From Tepidibacter aestuarii (GTDB lineage: Bacteria; Bacillota; Clostridia; Peptostreptococcales; Peptostreptococcaceae), in assembly GCF_934924865.1 (NCBI RefSeq), contig NZ_OW235315.1, positions 434,001 to 498,000 of the forward strand: a stretch of DNA of 64,000 nucleotides, written 5' to 3'. The notes beneath the pieces are model-generated. The model made no database searches. It saw only the letters and a list, made by a program, of their open reading frames with translations, and had not been told where the DNA came from. Below are positions 1-8,144 of this stretch, piece after piece. Made by a program: the position numbers and the translations under genes. Every line of letters starts with the position of its first letter. Position 1 is the stretch's first letter.

Positions 1-1
1 A

Positions 2-505
2 CTTGGAACTTATATGCTTCCAGGTGCAGCAACATTTGTACCTAGTTATATAATTTTATCAAAGTTAAATCTTCTAAATTCATATACAGGATTAATAATA
101 TCAAATGCAGTCAATATATTTGGAATATTTTTGATAAGACAAGCATTTTTACAAGTAAATAAAAGCTTAGTAGAAGCAGCAAAAATAGATGGAGCAAATC
201 ACTGGCAAATACTTTGGAAAATATTATTCCCTTTAACGAAACCTTCATTTATAACTTTTGGGTTAATAAGCTTTGTTACTAATTATAATAACTATCTATG
301 GCCTTCATTAATAATTAAAAATCCAGAACTAAATCTTATTTCTATGGGACTTAGACAGTTCTTTATTCAAGAAGGAGCTTATGGAACTGAGTGGCCAGTA
401 GTTATGGCTGCAAGTACATTTACAGTACTTCCTTTATTAATATTGTTCTTAGTAGCTCAAAAATGGTTTATGAATGGATTTTCTGATACAGGTGTTAAAG
501 GATAA
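2..505 (+). CDS. Sugar/glycerol-3-phosphate ABC transporter permease, MalG/UgpE type (5' end outside window)
   Basis: C-terminal part of an inner-membrane permease of the carbohydrate-uptake ABC family. The frame is open from the window edge, so the start is missing. The cytoplasmic EAA loop that docks to the ATPase is visible (EAAKIDGANHWQILWKILFP), followed by hydrophobic segments and the usual short polar C-terminus. It lies 29 bp upstream of a lipoprotein substrate-binding gene, and the matching ATPase is at 5069, so this is one membrane subunit of that importer. The partner permease should lie upstream of the window. Substrate class (sugar, G3P or glycerophosphodiester) cannot be read from this fragment. 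Confidence 0.9.
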   Translation, partial: LGTYMLPGAATFVPSYIILSKLNLLNSYTGLIISNAVNIFGIFLIRQAFLQVNKSLVEAAKIDGANHWQILWKILFPLTKPSFITFGLISFVTNYNNYLWPSLIIKNPELNLISMGLRQFFIQEGAYGTEWPVVMAASTFTVLPLLILFLVAQKWFMNGFSDTGVKG

Positions 506-534
506 CCAATAATTAATATAAAGGAGAGAGTGGG

Positions 535-1848
535 ATGAAAAATTTATTTAAAAAAGTTATCTGCTTATCAGTAGTAGTAGCAATTTTATTAGGTGTACTA
601 AGTGGATGTTCAACTAAAGAGGAAGCTAAAACAATTGATGGAAAAATTGAAATTGAATACTGGTATGGATTAGGTGGAAAGCTTGGAGAAAATATGGCAG
701 CTGCAATTAATGAATTCAATAAATCACAAGATAAATATGTAATAAAAGGAATAGCTCAAGGAAGTTATTCAGAAACATATCAATCACTTCAAGCATCTAT
801 AGCATCAGGTAATGCTCCCGGTGTAGTTTTACTTGACAATGCTTATACTAATACTTTGGCAAATAAAGGTTTACTTGAAGATCTAAATGAATTTGTTAAA
901 AATGATGATAGTTTCAATGAAGATGATTTTGTAGAGGCTTTTATAAATCAGGGAAGATATAGTGATAAATTATATGCACTTCCAGCTTATGGAACTACTC
1001 AGGTATTATATTACAACAAAGAAGCTTTTGAAAAAGCTGGCATATCCGAAGATTCTTTAAATACATGGGAAGGTCTTGCTGATGCTGCAAGAAAGTTAAC
1101 TGTAAAAAAAGGAGATGAAGTAGTATTTTACGGTTGGGAACCTATGTGGGGAAGATTAAATATGATAGATTCAGCATTAAGCAATGGAGCAAAATTTTTA
1201 AGTGAAGATGGAACTAAAGTTATGATAAATTCATCTGAATGGATGCATGTTTTAGAGTCATTTAGAAAGTGGATGCATGATGATAAAATAATGAGAATAC
1301 ACTATGGTGGACAAGGATGGGAATATTGGTATTCAACAATTGATGATGTAATGCAAGATAGAGCAGCAGGATATACAGGTTCTTCTGGAGATCAAGGAGA
1401 TTTAGATTTTAATAAGCTTGCTGCACATGAACAACCAGCATGGAAAGGACATGAGGCAAGACCTATTGCTGAGGCTCAAAATTTAGCTATACCAATAGGA
1501 TTAAGTGAAGAAGAAAAGCAATGTGCATATGAATTTATGAAGTTCTTTACAGGAACAAAAAATACAGCTAAATGGTCTATGAATACTGGATATATAGCAG
1601 TTAGAAAATCAGCAACTGATGATGAAGATTTTAAAACTTATGCTCAGGAAAATCCACAAGCATTAGTCCCACTAAAACAAGCTACACATGCATCTAAACG
1701 TTGGATAGATCCAACTGGTGGTAAAATTTATGATGCTATTAGTATAGCTGTAGATAAAGTTCAAATTGAAAACATATCTGCTAAAGAGGCTTTAGATGAA
1801 GCACAAAAGACCGCTCAAAGAGAATTAGATAAGATCCTTAATAAATAG
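535..1848 (+). CDS. Extracellular substrate-binding lipoprotein, UgpB/MalE-like
   Basis: A 437-residue solute-binding protein of the carbohydrate ABC family. Residues 1-25 form a lipoprotein signal with lipobox LSGC, so the mature protein is anchored at Cys25 on the outer face of the membrane. The body has the family 1 binding-protein pattern (IEYWYGLGG near the N-terminus, ALPAYGTTQVLYYNKEAFEK mid-protein). The start ATG has the ribosome site AAGGAGAG. It sits between the permease and a PHP hydrolase. That context suggests a phosphorylated or glycerol-linked ligand, but this is inference from neighbours. Confidence 0.88.
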   Translation: MKNLFKKVICLSVVVAILLGVLSGCSTKEEAKTIDGKIEIEYWYGLGGKLGENMAAAINEFNKSQDKYVIKGIAQGSYSETYQSLQASIASGNAPGVVLLDNAYTNTLANKGLLEDLNEFVKNDDSFNEDDFVEAFINQGRYSDKLYALPAYGTTQVLYYNKEAFEKAGISEDSLNTWEGLADAARKLTVKKGDEVVFYGWEPMWGRLNMIDSALSNGAKFLSEDGTKVMINSSEWMHVLESFRKWMHDDKIMRIHYGGQGWEYWYSTIDDVMQDRAAGYTGSSGDQGDLDFNKLAAHEQPAWKGHEARPIAEAQNLAIPIGLSEEEKQCAYEFMKFFTGTKNTAKWSMNTGYIAVRKSATDDEDFKTYAQENPQALVPLKQATHASKRWIDPTGGKIYDAISIAVDKVQIENISAKEALDEAQKTAQRELDKILNK

Positions 1849-1871
1849 AGATATATCAAGGAGGGGAAATA

Positions 1872-3386
1872 ATGAATAAAAAAATAATAGGAAAAATAAA
1901 TATGACTAAGCCTGTTCCCTTTATACATAAGTTTAGTGTTGAGGGAGGGCTTAATGCCCTCCAATTTAATATAGATACTGAACATGAACTAATGTTTTTA
2001 GTTTGGGATTCAAGAGGAATATTAAGAGTTCAACATTTGAGTGGTGTTGCTAATAAAACAGTAGTTATTTCAGAGAAAATTGAAAACTCAAGCATAGGAA
2101 CATATCCAGGAAAAATAGTATCTGGAGAGTGGAAAATAGATGTTATTTATTATTCATCAAAAGAAATGAATGAAAATTCAGATGACGATTTATTTGGTGA
2201 ATATAGAATTACAATTTCGGATAATACCAATTTAGATAGTTCTAAAATTTTAAACCTTGGTGAAGATTTATGGGTTGATTATGAGCTTGAAGATAAAATA
2301 CTTACTTTAAATAAGTACGATTGGGATAAATTAATATCAGATCAAAAGAGATGGTACAAGGGAGATTTTCACACTCATACTAAACTTTCTGATGGAAGTA
2401 TGACAAATGAAATGGCAATGAATCAAGCAAAATTAATGAATCTAGATTTTTTAGTAACTACTGAACACAATATAGTATCAACAGGATGGAAAAAAGGAGA
2501 TACAGTTGTAATTCCAGGTATGGAGGTTACTACAACTAAAGGGCATTTTAATATACTTGGAATAAAAGAATATATAGATGTAAGAGATAAGTTTAAAGGT
2601 ACAGAAATATTTACTCAGGAAACAATTGATATGATAATGGAAAAATCAAGAGATATGAATTCTCTTTGTAGCGTTAATCACTGTATGATGAATCCATGGC
2701 ATTGGCAATTTAAAGATACAAAACTAGATAATATAAATACTATTGAAATATGTTGTGATCCTACTTATAATACAAGCTCTAAATCAAATGATATGGCTAT
2801 AAAACTATTTGATATTCTATGGAATGATGGGCATAAAATATGGGGAGTAGGTGGAAGTGATTCACACTTATTACCAGATGAAATATATGAAAATTCAAAA
2901 GATCCTTCTCTAATTGGAGATCCAGGGACATATGTATTTGCAGATGGGTTAAGTGCTAATTCAATATTAAATTCAGTTAAAAATGGAAGAGTTTATATTT
3001 CAAGAGGTATAAATTTGGATTTGAAAATAACTCAAGATGATAGTGTATATTATCCTGGTTCAAAAATAGATTGTCTCAATAAAGAATTGAATGATATTGA
3101 GATAAATTATGAAGTTGAAATAAATAATTTAAATGATAAACTAAATATTTTATTTATTGAAAATGGAAAAGTTGTAGATAAAAAAGAAGTAAACAAGCCT
3201 GGAAAAGTTTTATTTAAAAGGTTATGGGACAAAAGTAAATATAATTGGGCTAGAATTGAAATAAGAAATGATAAAGGTGAGTTTGTTTCCTTTGTTAATC
3301 CAATATACTTAAATGAAAAAGAATCTAAACTAAAAACATGGATAGACTTATTAAATACATTGGAGGAAGTAAACGATGAAAATTAA
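1872..3386 (+). CDS. PHP-domain metallohydrolase, CehA/McbA-like
   Basis: 504 residues. The first ~150 residues look like a beta-rich accessory domain, followed by a PHP metal-dependent phosphoesterase domain. The PHP metal ligands are clear: GDFHTHTKLSDGS (HxH), TTEHN, and GVGGSDSH toward the C-terminus of the domain. There is no signal peptide, so the enzyme is cytoplasmic. CehA/McbA-type PHP proteins hydrolyse phosphodiesters or carbamate esters. Encoded between a binding protein and a HAD phosphatase, it could cleave an imported glycerophosphodiester; that is inference. The end overlaps the next gene by 11 nt, indicating translational coupling. Confidence 0.8.
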   Translation: MNKKIIGKINMTKPVPFIHKFSVEGGLNALQFNIDTEHELMFLVWDSRGILRVQHLSGVANKTVVISEKIENSSIGTYPGKIVSGEWKIDVIYYSSKEMNENSDDDLFGEYRITISDNTNLDSSKILNLGEDLWVDYELEDKILTLNKYDWDKLISDQKRWYKGDFHTHTKLSDGSMTNEMAMNQAKLMNLDFLVTTEHNIVSTGWKKGDTVVIPGMEVTTTKGHFNILGIKEYIDVRDKFKGTEIFTQETIDMIMEKSRDMNSLCSVNHCMMNPWHWQFKDTKLDNINTIEICCDPTYNTSSKSNDMAIKLFDILWNDGHKIWGVGGSDSHLLPDEIYENSKDPSLIGDPGTYVFADGLSANSILNSVKNGRVYISRGINLDLKITQDDSVYYPGSKIDCLNKELNDIEINYEVEINNLNDKLNILFIENGKVVDKKEVNKPGKVLFKRLWDKSKYNWARIEIRNDKGEFVSFVNPIYLNEKESKLKTWIDLLNTLEEVNDEN

Positions 3387-4119
3387 AGGAATACTTTTTG
3401 ATAAAGATGGAACATTAATAGATTTTCACTCTGTATGGATTGAAATATCAAATAGAGTTGTTGAAAATTTATTAATAGATTTGAATATAGAAACTACGAC
3501 AGAACTAACTTATGAGCTTTTGAATTCAATAGGAATAGATAATGATAAAGTTGATCCTCATGGAATATTAGCATGTAATACATCTAGCTATTCAGGAGAA
3601 GCATTTGCAAAGATCTTATCTAAAAATGGGTATAGTATAGATTTTGATAAAGTAATAGAATTAACAGAATATTATTTTGACTATTATTCAACGCATAGCT
3701 CTATTGAATTTAAAGAATTAGCTGATTTAAAATCTCTTTTAAATAATTTAAAATCGAAGGGTTTATTAATTGGAACTGCAACTGCTGATACAAAAGTGGC
3801 AACTGAATTTTGTTTAAATAAACTTGGAATAATTGACTATTTTGATTTTATTGGAGCTGATGATGGATATATAAAGCCAAAGCCACATCCAGAGATTTTA
3901 GAAAAGTTTTGCAAAGAATACGATATTCAGAAAAATCAAATTGTAGTCGTAGGAGATACAAAAAATGATATGAAGTTTGCAAAAAATGCTGGAGCGGCCA
4001 TGGCAATAGGAGTATTATCTGGAGTTAGTGATGAAAAAGACTTAATAGATACATCGGATGTTATATTTAAATCAGTAGATGAGATTATAGTAGATGATCA
4101 ACTGTTATGGGAAAGGTAG
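3376..4119 (+). CDS. HAD-superfamily phosphatase (phosphoglycolate phosphatase-like)
   Basis: A 247-residue cytoplasmic HAD hydrolase. Motif I FDKDGTLIDFH holds the nucleophile and acid/base aspartates. The motif II threonine lies in LIGTATADTK, the motif III lysine in IKPKPHP, and motif IV is GDTKNDMKFAKNAGA. The helical cap inserted after motif I places it in subfamily IA, like Gph or PhnX. It overlaps the PHP gene by 11 nt and is overlapped by the next gene, so it belongs to the transporter operon. It likely dephosphorylates the product of the PHP enzyme. The exact substrate is not deducible. Confidence 0.82.
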   Translation: MKIKGILFDKDGTLIDFHSVWIEISNRVVENLLIDLNIETTTELTYELLNSIGIDNDKVDPHGILACNTSSYSGEAFAKILSKNGYSIDFDKVIELTEYYFDYYSTHSSIEFKELADLKSLLNNLKSKGLLIGTATADTKVATEFCLNKLGIIDYFDFIGADDGYIKPKPHPEILEKFCKEYDIQKNQIVVVGDTKNDMKFAKNAGAAMAIGVLSGVSDEKDLIDTSDVIFKSVDEIIVDDQLLWER

Positions 4120-4124
4120 AAAAA

Positions 4125-5057
4125 ATGAAAAACTCTATTTTATTATCTAAAATATCAATTATGTTTAGTGTAATAATCTGGGGGGTTGCAATTGTTAGTT
4201 TAAAAGTAATAGTAACTTATTTTCCACCAATGACAGCTAATTTTATTAGATTTTCACTAGCTTCAATAATTTTGATAATTTTACTAAGAGTTTTGGAACC
4301 AAAATCAAAAATAGATAAAAAAGATTTATTAATTATTTTAAAAACGGGAGCACTTGGAATATCAGTATACTATTACTTTGAAAGCTTGGGCCTTTTGTAT
4401 GTAGATGCTTCAACAGCGGGATTAATTTCAGGAACTATACCAATAATGACTTTATTTGTAGATTCTATAGTAAATAAAAAGAGGCTATCTACAATAGATA
4501 TATTTATATTTTCACTTTCTACAACTGGAATTTTTCTAATAGTGTATGGAAACTTAGAATTTAAATATGGAATAAGTCAGTTGTATGGATATATTTTTAT
4601 GGTTATAGGGTGCTTTTCATGGGTTATATATACTATATTTACAAAAAAATTAGAGAAGAAATATTCATCACTGAGTCTTATAACATATCAAAGTATAGCG
4701 GGAAGTATTTGTTTAGCTCCATCTTTGTTAATTGAGAAATTTAATTTGATTTCATGGATTAAAGAAGGAAATAACATACAATTAGTAATATTAAACTTAT
4801 TATTCTTGAGTATATTTGGATCTGCTATTGCTTATTATCTTTATTTATATGGCTTTAGAAAAATAGGAGCTAGTAGGTCTTCACTTTATATGAATCTAAT
4901 CCCAGTAGTATCCCTTTTAGCGGGTGTATTTATTTTAAATGAAAGTATTGGTTTAAATAAAATTTTAGGTGCAGTATTTATAATTACTTCGGTATTAATT
5001 TCTGACAATAAAAAACTAGAAAATTTAAAATATAGATTTATAGTCAAAAAAGTTTAG
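4125..5057 (+). CDS. EamA/DMT-family transporter
   Basis: About ten transmembrane segments arranged as two EamA repeats, the layout of drug/metabolite transporters. Typical landmarks are IIWGVAIVSLKVI in helix 1 and PVVSLLAGVFILNESIG in the second repeat. I place the start at the second in-frame ATG (4125) because GGAAAGG lies 8-9 nt before it; an ATG at 4107 overlaps the HAD gene but has no good ribosome site. It probably exports a metabolite of the pathway encoded around it, though DMT substrates cannot be told from sequence alone. Confidence 0.82.
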   Translation: MKNSILLSKISIMFSVIIWGVAIVSLKVIVTYFPPMTANFIRFSLASIILIILLRVLEPKSKIDKKDLLIILKTGALGISVYYYFESLGLLYVDASTAGLISGTIPIMTLFVDSIVNKKRLSTIDIFIFSLSTTGIFLIVYGNLEFKYGISQLYGYIFMVIGCFSWVIYTIFTKKLEKKYSSLSLITYQSIAGSICLAPSLLIEKFNLISWIKEGNNIQLVILNLLFLSIFGSAIAYYLYLYGFRKIGASRSSLYMNLIPVVSLLAGVFILNESIGLNKILGAVFIITSVLISDNKKLENLKYRFIVKKV

Positions 5058-5068
5058 GAGGTCTACAA

Positions 5069-6172
5069 ATGGCTGAATTAGTTTTAAAAAATATAAATAA
5101 ATACTATGAAGATGGATATCATGCAGTAAAGGATATAAATTTAGAAATACAAGATAAGGAATTTGTTGTTTTAGTAGGTCCATCTGGGTGTGGAAAGTCA
5201 ACTACTCTAAGAATGATTGCTGGACTTGAAGATATATCAGAAGGTGAATTATATATAGATAATAAGTTAGTAAATGATGTATCATCAAAAGATAGAGATA
5301 TAGCAATGGTATTTCAAAATTATGCACTTTACCCTCATATGAGTGTGGAAGAAAATATGGCATTTGGTTTAAAATTAAAAAAAGTTGATAAAAAAGAGAT
5401 TAATCAAAAAGTAAAAGAGGCTGCACAGATATTAGGAATAGAAAGTCTATTAAAAAGAAAACCAAAGCAACTTTCTGGAGGACAAAGACAGCGTGTAGCT
5501 TTAGGAAGGGCAATAGTTAGAAATCCAAAGGTTTTCTTAATGGATGAACCATTATCTAACTTAGATGCAAAGCTTAGAGTAACAATGAGATATGAAATAA
5601 GTAAGCTTTATAGAAAACTAAATACAACTTTTATATATGTAACTCATGATCAAACAGAAGCAATGACTATGGGTACAAAAATTGTTGTATTAAATCAAGG
5701 AATAGTTCAGCAAGTTGGATCCCCTATAGAAATATATGAAAAACCTAAAAATACATTTGTAGCAGGATTTATAGGAAGTCCGCAAATTAATTTAATAGAA
5801 GTTGATGTTATTGAAGAAGATGGGATATATATTTCATCTAAAGATTTTAAATTTAAACTTTCTAATAAAATGTCGGATTTATTAATAAAAAAAGGGTATG
5901 TAAATAAGAAAGCTATTTTAGGAATAAGACCAGAAGATATTTATGAAAAGGCTAATAATGACTTAAACTTAAGTGAAGAAATTAAGCTTAAAATTGATAA
6001 TATTGAAAACCTAGGTTCAGAGACATATTTATACTTAAAGTCAGATGAAAATAAATATACAGCTAAAGTATCATCTTCTATAAATAAAATAGGACAAGTA
6101 TCTAGTTTATACTTTAATTTAGATAAGATTCATTTATTTGAATTTGAAACTAAGGAAAGGATATTTCAATAG
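5069..6172 (+). CDS. ugpC: ABC transporter ATPase, UgpC/MsmX/MalK type
   Basis: A 367-residue ATPase of carbohydrate ABC importers. Walker A GPSGCGKST, Q-loop FQNYALYPHMSV, signature LSGGQRQRVALGRA and Walker B VFLMDEPLSNLD are intact, and the C-terminal ~130 residues form the TOBE/MalK regulatory domain. The ribosome site AGGAGGT precedes the ATG. It is the last clear gene of the operon and completes the transporter begun at the window edge. MalK-like ATPases often serve several permease pairs, so the gene symbol marks family rather than proven substrate. Confidence 0.85.
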   Translation: MAELVLKNINKYYEDGYHAVKDINLEIQDKEFVVLVGPSGCGKSTTLRMIAGLEDISEGELYIDNKLVNDVSSKDRDIAMVFQNYALYPHMSVEENMAFGLKLKKVDKKEINQKVKEAAQILGIESLLKRKPKQLSGGQRQRVALGRAIVRNPKVFLMDEPLSNLDAKLRVTMRYEISKLYRKLNTTFIYVTHDQTEAMTMGTKIVVLNQGIVQQVGSPIEIYEKPKNTFVAGFIGSPQINLIEVDVIEEDGIYISSKDFKFKLSNKMSDLLIKKGYVNKKAILGIRPEDIYEKANNDLNLSEEIKLKIDNIENLGSETYLYLKSDENKYTAKVSSSINKIGQVSSLYFNLDKIHLFEFETKERIFQ

Positions 6173-6342
6173 TTAAATATATTTCACACAGAATAGGGGT
6201 AATATATTTAGGTAATTTAGTAGAAATTGAAAGAAATTCAATTTCACTACATTATGATTATAAAAAAAGTGGAATAGATTATAGCTTGGGTGAATCTTAC
6301 CTTATGAGTGAAGGACATTATGTTTTAGCCACTGAAGAATAA
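6163..6342 (+). pseudogene. Open frame without a standard start after ugpC (possible gene remnant)
   Basis: A frame overlapping the end of ugpC stays open for about 60 codons with coding-like composition (...GVIYLGNLVEIERNS...LGESYLMSEGHY...) and ends at TAA 6340-6342. It has no ATG, GTG or TTG near its beginning; the only candidates are ATT at 6163 or an internal ATG that leaves 12 residues. AAGGAAAGG lies immediately upstream. It may be a decayed TOBE-like or otherwise deleted gene, or a peptide started at a non-standard codon. I do not recognise the family. Confidence 0.3.
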
Positions 6343-6394
6343 ATTCAAGCATGGACAAATGCATAATTTTATAAAGTTAAGGTTTAATAAATAT

Positions 6395-6424
6395 AAAATG
6401 ACGCTTGTTAACAAGCGTCATTTT
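6395..6424. terminator. Bidirectional rho-independent terminator
   Basis: A 15-bp perfect inverted repeat (core ATGACGCTTGTT) with A-tracts on the left and T-tracts on the right. It separates the rightward Ugp operon from the leftward selenium cluster and can serve both. Confidence 0.88.
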
Positions 6425-6434
6425 GATTTATTGA

Positions 6435-6671
6435 TTATTCTTCATAACGTAAAACATATTCTTTTTCGTTTATTTCATATATTTTTTCAATTTCATTAGA
6501 AATTAAATTATCAATTTTATCATTATAACAAAACTTAGAACATATGCCGCAGTTAGAGCTTAACTTTCTTGGGACAGGCATTAGTTCACTTTTAATATTA
6601 TTTTTCTTACAGAATCTATCGAATTTAATGGCTCCTGAATGGGTAAAAAATATTGCTATATATTCATTCAT
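6435..6671 (-). CDS. DUF3343 protein, putative Se/S carrier-like
   Basis: A 78-residue protein of the DUF3343 type. These small proteins recur beside selenium-dependent molybdenum hydroxylase maturation and cysteine desulfurase genes. The fold begins with YIAIFFTHSGAIKF and contains the cysteine motif NCGICSKFC, suited to holding a persulfide/selenide or a metal. It is the third gene of the leftward set yedE-tusA-DUF3343, 14 nt after the TusA-like gene and with ribosome site GAGGT. Role in selenium or sulfur transfer is inferred from family context. Confidence 0.7.
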   Translation of the reverse strand: MNEYIAIFFTHSGAIKFDRFCKKNNIKSELMPVPRKLSSNCGICSKFCYNDKIDNLISNEIEKIYEINEKEYVLRYEE

Positions 6672-6685
6672 TGTATTACCTCGCT

Positions 6686-6892
6686 CTATTTTTGGGCATT
6701 TATAATATAATCTTCTTCGATTTCTTTTACTTCATACTTATATCCTGAGCTTTTTAAGAACCTAGATATATTATTTACTGCAGTATTATCATCTGCAACG
6801 ATTTCAATTTCTTTTGGATTAGAACTTACAGCATTTTTTGTTATAAGAACAGGTTGAGGACAAGACATACCTCTTACATCAACTTTAACCAC
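6686..6892 (-). CDS. TusA/SirA-like sulfur (selenium) carrier; N-terminal half of YedF
   Basis: 68 residues covering one TusA fold with the signature RGMSCPQPVLITK, where the Cys is the persulfide/selenide acceptor. In many Clostridia this domain forms the N-terminal half of YedF, fused to a DsrE-like half. Here a stop follows directly, so the second half is absent. GTG is the start, 2 nt after the yedE stop, with AAAGGAG inside yedE, so translation is coupled. It probably relays sulfur or selenium delivered by YedE and a cysteine desulfurase. Confidence 0.78.
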   Translation of the reverse strand: MVKVDVRGMSCPQPVLITKNAVSSNPKEIEIVADDNTAVNNISRFLKSSGYKYEVKEIEEDYIINAQK

Positions 6893-6894
6893 TT

Positions 6895-7971
6895 TTAAGC
6901 AACTCCTTTACCTTTAGATTTTAGATTAACCATATCAGAATTTAAGTAAGATATTAGGCCAACAACTAAAAGACAAACTATAACAGCTATTTTGCCGTTA
7001 GGAGAAGGTCCTTTAGGGCTTGCAGCTAAAGCAAAGTTGTGACAAATGGCAGCACCTATAAGCAGTCCCATAACTGTAATTGCTGAATCTGTATTACCTT
7101 CACCAGATAAAATTAATTGTCTCATAGGGCATCCACCTAGTAATACACTAGACCATCCACATAAAACCATTCCTAAGAAGTTCCAAAGTCCATCGGAATG
7201 AGCAATAGGTTGAGCTTCAAACCCTATGTTAAAGTATCCTAAAGCAATATTTCCTATTAATGCAAATACAAGTATAGCTATAAATCCAGATATTAAATAT
7301 GTATCTTTAAATAATATTAAATCTCTTATTCCACCTACCATACAAAGTCTAGTTCTTTGAGATAAAATACCAACTATTAATCCACAAGCTAAAGCAATAA
7401 GAGCTGGTGCGTGCATAGCTCCAGGTCCTTCTTCACTAAAGAATATAAAGCTTGGAGCTGATATTAGTAAAATTACTAAGAATATATTCATTATAGGGAA
7501 TATATAACCTTCTGATTTAGGTAATTTATAATTTCTTTTAAGAGAAAATCCTTTGTTTAATGAAGCAATACCTAAAATAATACCAAAAGTAAAACCTATA
7601 ATTCCAACTATAGCATTTAAATCCCCTCCTGCAAGTCTTAAAACCATTCTAAGAGGACATCCTAAAAACATTAGAGCTCCTATCATTACAGTAACACCTA
7701 AGGTAAATCTAATAAATGGAGAAGATCCACCTTTAACATTGAATTCTTTTTTCAAACTAGCTACTGCGAAAGAACCTAAAACTAGTCCCATAACTTCAGG
7801 TCTTAAATACTGAACAACTGCAGCTCTATGAAAACCAAGTCCTCCTGAGATATCTCTTACAAAACATGCTATACAAAAACCCATGTTTTTTGGATTTCCA
7901 AGTTTAACTAGAAGTACAGCGATAATACCAACAATGGCACCTGTAAATATAATACCTTTTTTTGACTCCAT
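6895..7971 (-). CDS. yedE: YedE-type selenium/sulfur membrane transporter (YeeE/YedE family)
   Basis: 358 residues with about ten transmembrane helices. The family's conserved membrane cysteines are present in CIACFVRD, GCPLRM, RLCMVGG and GGCPMRQLI; the duplicated GCP(L/M)R motifs line the substrate path. YedE proteins of this length next to TusA and DUF3343 are associated with selenium utilisation, while shorter YeeE relatives move thiosulfate. GGAGG precedes the ATG. It is the first gene of the leftward operon and is divergent from the desulfurase at 8145, suggesting shared regulation from 7972-8144. Confidence 0.85.
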   Translation of the reverse strand: MESKKGIIFTGAIVGIIAVLLVKLGNPKNMGFCIACFVRDISGGLGFHRAAVVQYLRPEVMGLVLGSFAVASLKKEFNVKGGSSPFIRFTLGVTVMIGALMFLGCPLRMVLRLAGGDLNAIVGIIGFTFGIILGIASLNKGFSLKRNYKLPKSEGYIFPIMNIFLVILLISAPSFIFFSEEGPGAMHAPALIALACGLIVGILSQRTRLCMVGGIRDLILFKDTYLISGFIAILVFALIGNIALGYFNIGFEAQPIAHSDGLWNFLGMVLCGWSSVLLGGCPMRQLILSGEGNTDSAITVMGLLIGAAICHNFALAASPKGPSPNGKIAVIVCLLVVGLISYLNSDMVNLKSKGKGVA

Positions 7972-8144
7972 TCTACGAAACCTCCTTAAATGTAATATAT
8001 TGCAAACATGATTTTATCAGAATATTGAAATAAAGTTAAATAGAAAAAATGTATAATTTGTCATAAATATATAATAATTTTCTATTATTGTAAAAATAAG
8101 TAATGTTATAAAATAAAGGTATATTAAACATAGGAGGGATATAT

